Of a DNA stretch of 64,000 nt, positions 33,509-45,972 are shown in pieces; position 1 is the first letter of the stretch; each line of letters opens with the position of its first letter. The stretch is from Megalonaias nervosa (taxonomy: Eukaryota > Mollusca > Bivalvia > Unionida > Unionidae), in NCBI GenBank assembly GCA_016617855.1, contig JAECUM010000795.1:216412-280411 (forward strand), given 5' to 3'. Under the pieces are notes generated by a model, which saw nothing but the letters and a program-made list of their open reading frames with translations, searched no databases and was not told where the DNA came from. Both the position numbers and the translations under genes were made by a program.

Positions 33509-35612
33509 GATGAATAAATGCACACATGACATGAGCCTTGAACTGTAATCGTTATTCTGTGTCTCAATCTGAACTTGGAATACCATATTTTTTTTAATGG
33601 GTACCTGGTTGTTCATTTTATTACCCGGGTTATTATTAACAAACAGGTACCTGAGTACCAGGGTACCCGTTGGCATCAAACAACGAATTTAAAGACCCAA
33701 TAAAATTTATTCTTCTTCTGCATCACGAGTCCCATCCCCAATCCACAAATTTAAAGGTCTACTAGAGTGTAATACACACTATATATCAGAATGTTCATTT
33801 TTCGCTAAATAACTCAGAAATCTGCATTAAAAATGCATATTTTAACTCACAGAGAAGAAAATGAAGATAATGTGTGCATTTATCGATGTTTTACGGAAAA
33901 CACTCCGGAAACATCTGTATACTTCCGATGATAATAGGATTTCCGGAAGTGACGTACTGTCGGGAAGTCCCTCAAGTTTAGTGTGGTGATGATGGCTGAA
34001 TTTAGTGATTCAAGTGAATTTATGGCAAGTTTGTCATGAGATGGCGAACGTAATGAATCTTACGAAAATTCTGCTCGCTAAGGTTAGACAGTGCCAATTT
34101 AAGCCCAAATGAGACGAGAATGTGGATGAGGACCCTAAAGAGAACATAGGGCATAATGAGGCTGAGCAGTGCTTGAGCTATTCATTCTGGTAATTACTAT
34201 TATCATTATGGCAATTATTATTATTATTCTTTCTTTAATGTTATTTCAATTTCATAATGAAAAAAGAAGGGCACGAATTTTGGGCGAAACTTGGATGTCT
34301 TCAGAGCAGATTGTCATGTCGGTGTGGTTCATCAGTAACTAGTGGTGTTAGAAGTTAAACACTTAAGACTCAGACTGTGAGAAGTGTAGAAATAAATACT
34401 TTATTAACTTTATGACAAGTTTGTTCTTTTAAACCGTGATGAAATGCAGACCCCGAATGTACTTTGGGTGTGATTGTATTACCTCCACAGACAGTAAAAT
34501 TGAAGAATTTTATTAAAAAGTAGAAGTATTCATAGATCTGGTGTATCCAGATGTTCAGCAAGCATATATTTTCTCTTTGAGTCTAGGTATACACTACTAG
34601 TGGAAAAGGAAGTATACAGATTTATGGGGAAACAAATCTTGAGAATAATAATAATAATAATGCACTGCTGATTACTGTTATGTTATTGTTATGTTATTGT
34701 AGTACATAAGGAAGAACAAAAGTCTAACCATGCATCACATATACATATATATCATACTTTAACATGCAAGAACTTCTCATACATTTTACCCACAAGTTTG
34801 CTACCTAACACAATAATGAATGATGAAGTGTATTTACCATGTATATTGGTGTACCTGTGGAAATTGCTGCAGTAAAGAAATAGTCGAGAAGTATAGATGC
34901 TGTAAAGAGATTATGATTTTGAATAAGACTGAGGTTAAGGTGGATTGTATCATTGATCATCCATGATTTCATACAGTTTGCTTGGATGAATATGTCCTGG
35001 AAGCAGCATACTGTGCCTACATTCAGCAATAAGGAAATTGCACGAAAATCCTGTCTGAGCACATGAACACTTGTACGCAAAACATTCTTACAGTAGTTAT
35101 GGTGCCATTATCAAGGTCAATTTTGGAACAAGTGATTGCTTTATACGCATGTGAAAATTATGCTTAAAATTCCTTTTCATAAAATCCCATCTTTATTAAC
35201 AAAATGTATCAGTACTATCACTTTACTTGAGTGTGGAATTTTTACCCAAACTTTTCATTTTGATAATAAATCGTGCTAAAATCATTCGTTCATTATCTTG
35301 GAAATTCTCATGAAAAATTCTTTAATCCTCTATAATTTCATTTCTTGCACAGATTCTATACTATGACATTAAAAACATATTGCTGTCTGTTCATGTTCAC
35401 TTTTGATTCATTAAGCTTCCTAACACTGGTTGTAGTAAAATATAATTTTATGCTAAAGGCATTGACTCTGAAAACATGAAATAAGTAACAGAAAACCGGG
35501 GTACATGAAATAACATAACTTTATTCAAGTTTAAAAATTTGCTGTATATTCTATTTTCAGTCATAATAGATACATGGCTGCATAGAGGTGGCAATAACTG
35601 TCTATCAACTTA
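33509..35612. other. Intronic, one possible coding relic
   Basis: At about 33991 a good-context ATG on the plus strand begins MAEFSDSSEF, followed by frames rich in acidic and serine residues broken by several stops up to about 34192. It could be the start of a decayed transposon-linked gene. Nothing else that I can support. Confidence 0.3.
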
Positions 35613-36315
35613 CTAGGGCTTCCTGACCACTTCCTCCAGCACTGCCATCAATTCTTCAACATAGTCTGAAAAAAAAAAATTGTTACCCCAGTAATTCAAG
35701 AAACTGAAAAATGTCATCCACTGCCTATATTCAAACTGACAATTTACCAAAGAGAATTTATGGAATTGGAAACAAGACTTAATTAGTATTCAATTTAACA
35801 TACATATAATCATAGTTTAATGAATGAATGAATATTAATAATAAAAATTTTTGTTGCGATATGATTTTGAGTATGTGCTACAAAAAAGACTGTTAGCTTT
35901 GTTTTGATTAAAATCTTTCAAGTTCGAGTTGCTTTGCTTTAGTTAGTTTCTCCCTTCTGTGTGTGTATGTACAGGGACAGGGAGGAGGGGGCTGACTGTA
36001 TTCCTAGTGATATGTTCACTGTCCAACTTTAATATAACTTTAAACATAGAACTGTTATATTACTATATGTGCTTACATACGAGTTTTATCAAATGGTATC
36101 ATTCAGTGTAGTAAAAACTGCAATATCTACAGACCCTTGGCTACATGTCATACATCATAACTGTGTGTGGTTCTCATATTCTTTCTGATTCATTTCTATA
36201 TCTGAACATGCCTATCTGTAATAATAATGCCCACCTCCACAGTGGTTCTGCAGTTTTTTATGGCTCTAGAAAGTCCCTCTTTCTCCATGTCATAACTACT
36301 CTTCACTTCACTGTT
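35613..36315 (-). pseudogene. Decayed Kolobok-like DDE transposase, two exon-like pieces
   Basis: After an acceptor-like CTTCAG at 36316, the minus strand encodes NSEVKSSYDMEKEGLSRAI, then IITDRHVQI, then, through three in-frame stops, HSYDV and HVAKGL. These match the ordered blocks 'NS..ME.EGL', 'TDRH.QI' and 'H.YDVWH.AKGL' that I know from a Kolobok-type/P2X7-like-linked transposase family; the Trp of DVWH is now a stop. A second piece at 35613-35665, after a TTTTTTTTCAG acceptor, encodes YVEELMAVLEEVV and stops, consistent with the end of such proteins. Family name from memory, not searched. Confidence 0.55.
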
Positions 36316-38488
36316 CTGAAGAAAAGAGAAAAAAATGTGTTGAACAAAATTAACAATACTTCTATTTCTTAAAATGTGACATCATCTGTATATAGCTTAA
36401 ATGTGTTTACCAACATTTTAAAAATGGACTCAAGCATAAGTAACATTGAAAAAGTAAGCTCATTTTCTTGCATGAGTGTCATGTATGAATGCTGACAAGT
36501 ACATGAAAGTTTGCAATGCCTTTGCTCCTTCTCTTTACTTGCTGGACATTTACTTAACAACCTGTGTAGTAGGTGAAATTGTAGACGTGTATTCTGATTG
36601 TGGTTTTCACACAGATAAGTATTTCTCATGAATATGTGTATCAATTAAAGTGTATCATCGCTAAATAACAACAAGTTCACAAGTGCTTGGTCTACTGAGT
36701 CAAACGCTTACATAATCATACTGAGCTTAGTTAATACAATGTTATATGTTTTGTTTGCTTGTTTGTTTTTTCTTAAGTATCCTATCAGTCTGACATTGAA
36801 CAGCAATACTGCATGATGGTGTATCTAGTCCCTGTAATAAGAGTATGAAAATGAGTTTCATGCCTTTGCAGTAGATATGGTAGTCACACATGAAGTCTTC
36901 TGCATGTCTGAATAATAACTGACAAATGCACCAAATCTTTTTGCTTACTTTTACAACTAAGTTTGACATATTACCAATACACTGTAGTTTTTCCGCAATA
37001 AAAAAATTACATAACTTTATTATTGTTTCATATGCTGATAAAATTTGTGAGGCCTTAGGAATCCACATCAATTATGAAGCTATACAAACCATGTAAACAG
37101 TGAATTAATGGAAAGTTCACTGTGACATCAAAATGCACCACAGGATATGTCTTTGATTCTTTCTAGGGCATCATCTTCCAGGTGCTGGTTCTCAAAATTC
37201 TCATTCAGTACCTATATATGTATATATATAATTAGAGCAGCATTAGGAGGTAAAATCTTTACACCGACAGCATTAAAGTATTTTAAAAAATTCCCTTAAA
37301 CTATGGTTCTGTACATATTGTGAATAATAATAATATACTCTCCACATTGATCAAACATTAGTATTCACACTCACAAGCAATGGATTGTGGGTTTGACTCT
37401 GACCTAGACCATCATCCATTGACACAGCTGTGTATATTCTGGCAAACAAGGTAATTTACTCCCAGTGCCTCAACACGAAGGGGTAATTAGCCTTTAAACA
37501 CAATCAATACATCAGTATTCACAACATTATTGCTTTAGCAGAAAACTTGTTTTGTCATTATTATTATTGTTGAACAGGCATGAAATAAGCATGGGCATGC
37601 AAATGAATTTTTCGGTGGGGGGAAATAATAATGGGGGAGTAGGCAAAACTAAAATCCAAGGGTTTTACAAACACACACACACACACGCTCGTCATGGTAA
37701 AGCAGGATTCATTCTGGGGGGTAGGGGTGGGGCTATTATGGTTTGCAAACACTCTCCCACTAAAATCGCCCTCTCCCATTAATCATTTTTTGCTAGGTAT
37801 ATTTGTGGCGAGGGGTAGGGGCTGACAACCAATAATATAGCAAGATAAAGATGTATAAATATTTTACCCTTGCTAGCTCTTGCTTCTGTACATGCTTCTC
37901 TCGGTCTACATGTTGTTAGCCCTGCCGTAACCCTTGGTTTTTGTTGATCTGGTGTTCATGGACTCAGTTATCTGGCAAGAAAACACGCTTGGTACTGCAT
38001 TTGACAGGAGTCGTCTGATGGTCATAATACCATGTGACTCTTGAATTTTATAGATGGTATCGAAATCGTCGTCTCTCAAATGGTCACTGCAGACTATCTT
38101 GCCTGTCACTGGTCCGATAACGCATGGTACCATCTACTGAATGCAACTAACAACAAAAGTAGAAATGCACAGTTCCCTACAGCATGTCACTTCCGCTTTG
38201 TCTTACGGAAATTGCCGAGCGCGAAATCTGCTAGGAGCGTTTTTTCCTTCTGCGATAAAAAGTCGATGTTTTGTGGTCATTATTTTCATTAATGATGAGG
38301 TATTTGACATAATACCTTTAAAAATCACATCTAGAAGATTAAATTTATCATATAAAAGAAAGTTGTGTGAGCACACTAGTAGACCTTTAAATATCAATGA
38401 AAATGTCATTTTTTTGCATAACAATAAAAACTGATAACAATAAATATAAAAAATATTCTAAGTATCGATTCTTTAAGGAAATACTTAC
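36316..38488. other. Intronic, nothing recognised
   Basis: AT-rich intron with short ATT and AC tracts. Open frames of 70-109 codons on both strands show no motif or splice context. Confidence 0.4.
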
Positions 38489-38662
38489 ATTCTGCTGATG
38501 TCCATACATGCAGCACCTATAGCATGTCCTCCGCTTCTGTTGCTGTGAATATGGGCACAGTCTGACTTCATGCCCTAGTTCATGACAGTTGTAGCATATA
38601 CACCGAGGACATGTCCGAGAATTGTGTCCTGTGAAACCACACAAGTAACAGATCTGACTTTT
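38489..38662 (-). CDS. ZCCHC7: ZCCHC7-like exon with knuckles 2, 3 and most of 4
   Basis: The acceptor GACCATTTCAG precedes 38662 and the donor AAT|GTAAGTAT follows 38489. The 174 nt, phase 0 at both ends, start KSQICYLCGFTGHNSRTC (knuckle 2, CX2CX4HX4C). They continue CYNCHELGHEVRLC (knuckle 3) and end CYRCCMYGHQQN, which has C, C and H of knuckle 4; its last Cys is in the 36-nt exon at 26645-26680. This parallels 'KVRRCFLCSRRGHLLYSC...CDRCHMLGHYTDAC' in human ZCCHC7. In this family the knuckles bind RNA and contact the poly(A) polymerase. Strongest single exon in the window. Confidence 0.95.
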
Positions 38663-40964
38663 CTGAAATGGTCAAGAAAAATATCACTGTAAATGTTTCT
38701 GTATGTAAAGATGCATAGGTATTTAACTGCTATTCTATAATGGCAAAACATACCAGTTGATTAAGATCAATGCTGTTCAAAGGAATAGGTCAGATGATAA
38801 GGACATGAGACTTTAGATCTCTGTAATGGCCTCACAAAATGTCCAAAATTTACTTTATTTTAAAAATGTTGTTTTATATTTTGTATAGATATACCTCTGC
38901 CTTTAATTTATGGTGTTTTTTTAAAAAATATTTATCATGTGTGATGACATCATCTGTGTCTGTGCATGAGGTGTTGAATGTGGAAAGTGCAGTTGACTTG
39001 AATGTATTTATACAAATTAAACTATCCCCAGTCATGAAAGAAACTTTCAAAAAGTTTTCCTTATTAGATAAGTTGCAATCTCTCAGAATTTTATGTTGTT
39101 TCACTCACGCAGGGTATTTTAATTTGAAAGAAAATGGTTAGATTCTAAAGCAGACATTACTAATCAATGGGCATTGATGCCATGTTCAATCTTTGATATA
39201 AAATCACTGTTTGAAATTGTCTGTTAATGTTATTTACTTATGGTAAGTGTTATGGTTATGCCGTATCCAGTATATATCAACTGCAACAATAATACACTTG
39301 ATATAATACAATAGTATGAAATTGACAGTTAATTTTGTTCCTTAACAGGCTTGTGTTCCATAAAAAAAACATCAAATTTTATCAGATTTCAGCATCTATG
39401 AAGTCCTCAAAAACTAACAGCATTCAACAGTATCTTAATTTTTTGACAGAAGATACTTTTTGCAACCATCTAACACATATAAAAATTTATTACATGTTCA
39501 ATGAGCAGAAAAATGAATGCAGAAAGTGTAACTTATACCATATACCATTTTCATCAGTATACAATTTTAGGGGGTCACTTCACAGTAACACAAAATGCCA
39601 TTTTAAGTTTCTTTATGCAAAACAGGCATTCAAATACTGATTGATTTTTGTGTGGGTGACTTATTTCTCTTGCTGTTTCTGGTTGTATTTTGAGGCAATT
39701 CTTCGTTGCAAATAATTGGAATAACTGGATGAAAGGAGCTAAAAATAAAAGTGGCGCATTGACAAATTATGTTCACAGCAATAAAAAAAAGCAGCCAATT
39801 AAGCTATTTTTGACTAAAATGGTCTATTAAAATGAAATGATGATAAGAAATATAATCTCAGTTTATCTTTTATTGTATGGCTATATTTAGCTGCATTTAG
39901 TTTTTTTTATACTGTACTCTTCTATGATTTCAAATATATTGGCACTCAGGGTAATAGGATAAAATAATATGCATAGCATGAATCACACACACGTGAAATC
40001 GGCACTGAATCCAGTAAAATAAAATGCGATTTTCTAAGTATTTTCATTGACATCAGTGTTCATTTGTTTTAATTTCATGAATTATTATTATATCTATTAT
40101 AATACCTAGCTTTAAATAATCGTCCACAGACAGGTTTTAAAATAGACTGTGAGCTACTCGGACATTTTAACACAAACTATTGACTGCGGCACTTTTCAAA
40201 GAAATATTTATGAAAGAAAAGCAATATTGTTTACTTCTAGTGCAATGATGTGTGAAAAATTTGATGTTTTCTTTTTAAAAATCAAAAAACAAAAAGCAGA
40301 TAATCGAAGTTCTGAATATATATCCCATTACCCTAAGGAACCTCACCAGGCCATTTGTTGTTTGTACATAGTGAACTGTCTACATTACTGTGTAATCAGG
40401 TTGATGGTACAGAGGTGAAACAGTTTTAATGTTAATACTCGTGTATCAAACATTAACTGTTTGAAGCAAATCGTAGGCCCATTTATTTTTTAATATTATT
40501 TAATTTTTTTATTTTAGTTTTCTTTTCAATATAAAGTGTTCGTTTTGCCTTCCCTGATTCATGTGCCTTCTTGTAAGCACCAATTTCTTTTCTTCTGTCA
40601 TACTTTTCATTTGTTACATGTTCACATGAATAATTCAAACTTATCTATGTAAAGGCTTGAATGAGGATTTTACAATTAACTTCTGAATTAGTAGTTTAAA
40701 AATAACTCTCAAAGCATTTTTTCTTTAAAATACGCCAGTTTCAAGTGACTGCATACACTAATGCAGTCAAAAATTGGCTGGTGTGGGTGGGTGGGGTTTA
40801 CTGATATTGATGGTTTAAATTAATCATGCCTGGAAGTGGAAGTTACCAAGGGTGCATACAAAATAATTCCCGGGGAGAAGCGGACAAACATGCAATGGTC
40901 AGCTATTAAATTTCACAAATGTAGGCCAAAAACATGTTTAGAGATGAAATTCTCTTGCCCCTAT
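38663..40964. other. Intronic, nothing recognised
   Basis: AT-rich intron. The 100- and 101-codon frames at 38839-39141 and 39335-39640 have no recognisable domain. Confidence 0.4.
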
Positions 40965-41112
40965 GTGCAGGCATCCATGGAAGTTATGTGCTTTTTCCAA
41001 TGACACACTGAGACATAGTCAGGGCTGTGGCTTGTGAAGGTCTCACACCTGTGACCCAAGACCCATAGATTATGCATCCAATGCTCTATCAACTGTGCAA
41101 CCACACACCTCC
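40965..41112 (-). mobile_element. tRNA-derived SINE head, third family
   Basis: On the minus strand: GTTGCACAGTTGATAGAGCA (A-box-like), then TGGGTCACAGGTGTGAGACC with a B-box-like GGTGTGAGACC, then a unique tail. The order and spacing fit a tRNA-related SINE. No second copy was seen in the window, so boundaries are approximate. Confidence 0.45.
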
Positions 41113-43355
41113 CCCCAGAAATGAATTTGTGGGTTCCTATGTCATAAAGGGGTGGCAAATATCTCATATTAATTGAATCTAAAAAGATTATTATCATTTT
41201 TCAAATGCAAAAATATAAATATACGGACTTTAATGGGCAAGGACAATTGTCACAAGAGACTTGTGAGCATCAATTTTAGGTCACAGAGAGAGAGTGAGTT
41301 ATGTGAATGCAGAAAAATTGTGTTGGCGACGGTCCTTTTTGGATCATATCTTTAGTATTTTGCAAGGGTTCAGTTGCTGCATTTTTAATGTCTTATGCAT
41401 ATTTTATTTTCATTTTCAACTTGATTTGTAAGTCTGTCTTGTGTATGTACACATTTGAGTGAACTCGCATGCAAACTGAAATCTTGTCAGTACGGGGCAA
41501 CGCTGTCAACCATGCTGCATTATTTCATATTATATGATAAATGAAGTGACTGATTGTCAGCCAACAACTGGGTATAAATTATAATTTTACGTAAGCTGCT
41601 CCTTTCAAAACAGGTCAGAAGCCCAAAAATTCAATGTCATGTCTGAGGGTGTGTGCCCATGCATGCAGGTATATGAATTTGTCTCCCGATTGGATTCCAA
41701 ATCTATGTACAAGGGAAGCATTTTTGTCTTCTATCAGACCTAAAAGTTTGCCTATTGCCTAATTTCATCACTGAATTGAACAGTGAGCAATTAATGTACT
41801 CATTCAAGGCTTGTTATTTGATTTTCAGGGGTGGAGGTGGGATTTTCATTTGAGCCTTTATTTTTTCCTCCTTTTACTTTAAGAATTATTCAACTAATAC
41901 AATGGATATAATAGGTTCTTTCTGCTTCTATACATCAGTGCAAGAATATGTTTTCAAAGTATTTGAGAGGCAGACATTTTTGATGACTTCTAATTGGTTA
42001 AGTGACAGTAATGACATTGAGGAAATAGTAGTGGGATGTGGGGTATACACTGAAACAAAAATATTTGTAAAACTCTTCTACTGCTTTATTTTTATTTTTC
42101 TCCCCTTCTTTCTGTAGGCCAACATACTATAAAATAAGAAAATGGCATATGTCCACTCACTGTCTTCACAATGAATATATCAAATGAATTATGAAATTGA
42201 TATCCTCTATCTGTAACAAAACCATATTAGTAATATGCAGAAACTGTGTCACGTGCAGTATGTCTTAGAGCTACCAGTATGTACTGTCATACATTTGTGA
42301 AAAAAGTACCTAACTTTTGTGATTATTGATCAATATGAGGAAGATTTTATCAAATTGGTAATAATAAGTTTAATTTAGCTTTCCCACACATACATATACA
42401 AAACTGCTTTGATTCCTGATGTTCTGAACATTTGGTTTTGATTCTTAATTATACACTGTAGCAAAATATGGCTATCACTACTATACAAATGATTCGCGCA
42501 GTTTTTAGGTGTTTATTTATGGTAAGGAAATACACAAATTGTTTTTCTATGGCAATCAAGTGAAGGGTTTGATAACTAGTTATTGTTAGACATCAAAAAA
42601 TCATAACTGTTTAAATAAAAATGAAAACAAGTGTCAGAAGTAATCAACCATACATCTTGTAAATATATACATCATTCAATTTTTTAAAAACAAAAGTCAT
42701 ATTTCTACAGGCTATCATTGACTATTCAGAGCTCAAAGAAAAAAGTTTTTAGACACAGGCCAGGACTGGTGACTTAAAAAATGTCACAAGTCCTGACTCA
42801 AACTCCACAAGCCCAACTCCAATTTCCATATGCCCAAAATTAGAAACAAAATCATATCAAATTGACTTGTGTGATTATTTGGATCACAAAAAATTTCTTG
42901 CAATATTCTTCTCCAGGTCCCAAGGTCAGCCATTGGTTAATTCCTCTAACAATGTCCTTCTTACTCAGTAGATCAACAGCGTTTATGTTCATTAGCATCA
43001 GAATCGCATGTTGATTTATACAGTTTCTGTTTATGCTTTTAATGTTATTCATAGGTGCACATAATTTGTTTCACCAGTATTTCATTACACTAGAGTAAGC
43101 GTGTGCATGGGGCAGTTGAATTATTATTCATTCAACTTAACTTCAAACACCTAACAACACAACAGCAATCAAACAAGACCATTAATAAAAATCAAAACAC
43201 TCAATGCAAGTGTTTTTACCAATCTTGACAACGCCAAAGGTTGGCCGATTTTTACAATCAAATACAAAAGCCAACACGACCACGTTTGATCCCTTTATTA
43301 CTTGTACAAAATACCTCAAGAAACATCCTGCCTTCTGCCCAAGCTCTCCAGATTA
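41113..43355. other. Intronic, nothing recognised
   Basis: AT-rich intron without a supported feature. Confidence 0.4.
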
Positions 43356-44430
43356 CAACAATAATAATAATAATAATAATGAGGACTTTGTATAGCGCCT
43401 AATCTTTCGAAGCTCTAAGCGCTTTACAACATTTGACAACACTTAAAAAAAAAAAAAGAAAAAAAAAACAACATATGATATGATTACAAATATAAAAACA
43501 AACACCACGAAAGTAGAAACAAAATATGCTGTAAATATTTAAGGCAAGGATACATTATTAGGTCTTTAAGTCTGTTCTTGCAGTTGAAATAGGTGAGTTT
43601 TAAGAGCGCTCTTGAATGAGATCACTGTGTCTTTGTGTCTAAGTGCAGTGGGCAATTCATTCCACGTTGCTGGGCCCTGGTATGCAAAAGAGCGTTGTCC
43701 ATATGATTTCATCTTCATAGTGGGAATATTGAGAATACGAGTGTCAGAAGAGGAGCGTAAGCATCTTGCAGGTGTGTACACATGGGTGAGGTCAGATAGG
43801 TATGTTGGACTGGAGCCCGTCAGTGAAACGTAGCACAGAGAACAAATTTTGTGTTTAATTCTGGATCGTATGAATAGCCAATGTAGGGTACAGAGCAGGG
43901 GAGAGGCGTGCTCTGATCGTGGTACTCTAAGGATGATCCGAGCAGCTGTATTTTGAGCTTTTTGAAGTTTCTGAAGTAGATATTGAGACGAACCAGACAG
44001 AATTGAGTTACAATAGTCCAGTCTTGAAAGTACTAAGAAACACACAAGCGGCATCAGCTGAAAGATACTTGCGAATGGAGCTGATTCGTCTCAGCTCAAG
44101 ATATGCAGCCTTGCATATGTTCATGACATGTTGATGCAATGACAGTACTGTCAAGAGTGACACCGAGGTTTCGTACTGACTGTGTGAATTTAATGTTGGT
44201 GTTGTTGATATTTATTGTCTGAGGTAAAGGATGTGAATGAGAAAGTCTGTGTTGTAATCAGGATGGCTTCAGTTTTATCATCATTCATCTGCAGCTTGTT
44301 ACATGTCATCCATGATTTCACATCGGAAATGCACCTCTCTACGCCTTGGATGGTAGCTTCAACTTCAGCTGGATGGCTAGATTTAACCAGCTTGTCATGT
44401 ATATACACTGGCCTTAAATCCCATTATGCA
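43356..44430 (-). pseudogene. 5'-truncated CR1/L2-like LINE, C-terminal RT and 3' end
   Basis: Starting at about 44430 the minus strand encodes YIHDKLVKSSHPAEVE and MNDDKTEAILI, then RNLGVTL-type and LSRLDYCNSILSGSSQYLLQ, QKAQNTAARII and TWNELPTALR blocks. These are the conserved end of the reverse transcriptase and thumb in CR1/L2-type LINEs. The copy begins right at the catalytic box, where the expected YADD reads YIHD. At least one frameshift lies between 44054 and 44190. The 3' UTR has TATAGCGCC and CTAAGCGCTTTACA phrases and ends in an (ATT)n tail (plus-strand AAT repeat at about 43357-43380). 5' truncation is normal for LINEs. Confidence 0.85.
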
Positions 44431-45972
44431 GCCACGCATCATTGCACCGGTTGCAACAATTGATGGGACAGTTCCGGTACACACAAGACTGATTTTGGCT
44501 GGTTTCTGGTACATGTATATCCAAACTGGTATTTTCAAATCACATGTACATGTATGTTAAAGCCATGAGAGCACTAGTTATAGTAGTCCAATAAATCAAC
44601 ACCCCAAATCTGTGTTGGTACTGATGGACGTTATGTGGGTCTGATGGTACCTGTTCATTAAATGTGGAATTCTGCTGCATGCAAATCATTCCAAACAATC
44701 CTGCATACACTTAGACACATACAGGTAATTGGTAACAGCCATATCTAGAGTGAAATTCAAAATGGCAACAGGACAGATGGCTGTGCTATCCACATGGATT
44801 TACAGGTCACTAAATACAGGATTTGCTCTGGAAATATAATGAACCCTTCAGCTGATGGTAGCTCCAAAACCACAAGAAATACCAGTAAGTGCATAAAATG
44901 TACACTGACGTGAGCAGTGAAAACTGGCAGCAAATAATTGCAGCTTTTAATGAACAGGAGATCTCAGCTCCTAACCTGAAAATCAACACCATCATGGGTG
45001 AGGAGCTGATTTATTGGCCTATAGTCATAGTAACCCAGGCTATCTGTTCCCAATTCATGGGTTACATGCTTTACTTTGTACACAAAGTTTAGAGCATCTG
45101 ATAGGTGTATGATAAGAGATCTTCATAAGGGTAAAGGGCATACATGGGGATAAATATGATTAATTTACTAGTCTTCAAACATCTTGATTACAAATTAATG
45201 CATTTCATCAACGTGATCGAAGTTTCTCAGGCAAATTAGATTTTCTCGTTTTATTTGACAAGCCCGGCAGGCACTTCATTTAGAGTACAGCAGGGTCCTG
45301 ATCTGAAATTTAAAGGGTCCCACGCATTGGGCTATTGGATTTTTTTAGCACTGCTATTAGGCATAATATGAGCAAATGTATAATTTCAGATGTATTTCTT
45401 TTGGCAGTCAGCTTTACAGGGGCATATTAGCCATATTTAATATAATCCACAAAAACAGGTTCCACAACAAAGGAGAAAACCATTGGCTTTTTAATAGCTG
45501 ATTCTCTTTAATAGTAGATTCTCTTTATTAAATGCAATCTTAGATGAGAATTAAATACATATTTTGGGAAGACAGAGGTATCTCTTTTATTTATGTGAAT
45601 TTCATAGGAAATTGATTGGGGGCCACAATTGGCCCTTATCACACCTTGTCCTTTATGAATCAAAGCTGTGCACCCCCTTATAATGCTTTTCAGTATTTTC
45701 AGGGATATTTTCAGTATTTCATGTCAGCTTTCAGTACTCTTCACAAGTGCACACCAACAGAAACGCACAACATTACCAATGCATCTTACATCCAAACTGT
45801 TAATACAACGACCCATACTGCAAAAATTATGCAAAATATTTCATATTTAAAATATTTGAAATAATTAACAGCTGAAAATAATTTATTAATGATCATCAGT
45901 GTTGAGCTTAGATGCTGAAGGTTACAGCAAAGCAGTATCAAGTTCAGTGCTACATGTATTCTGGAATGAGGA
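44431..45972. other. Intronic, nothing recognised
   Basis: Between the LINE and the hAT relic; probably includes the 3' end of the hAT element, but I could not place its terminal inverted repeat. Confidence 0.35.

Noticed and set aside
37364..37470. tRNA-like segment around GGATTGTGGGTTTGACTC
   Set aside because: The B-box resemblance is weak and there is no A box at the right distance.
38839..39640. Two ~100-codon plus-strand frames
   Set aside because: No recognisable domain; composition is that of AT-rich intron DNA.
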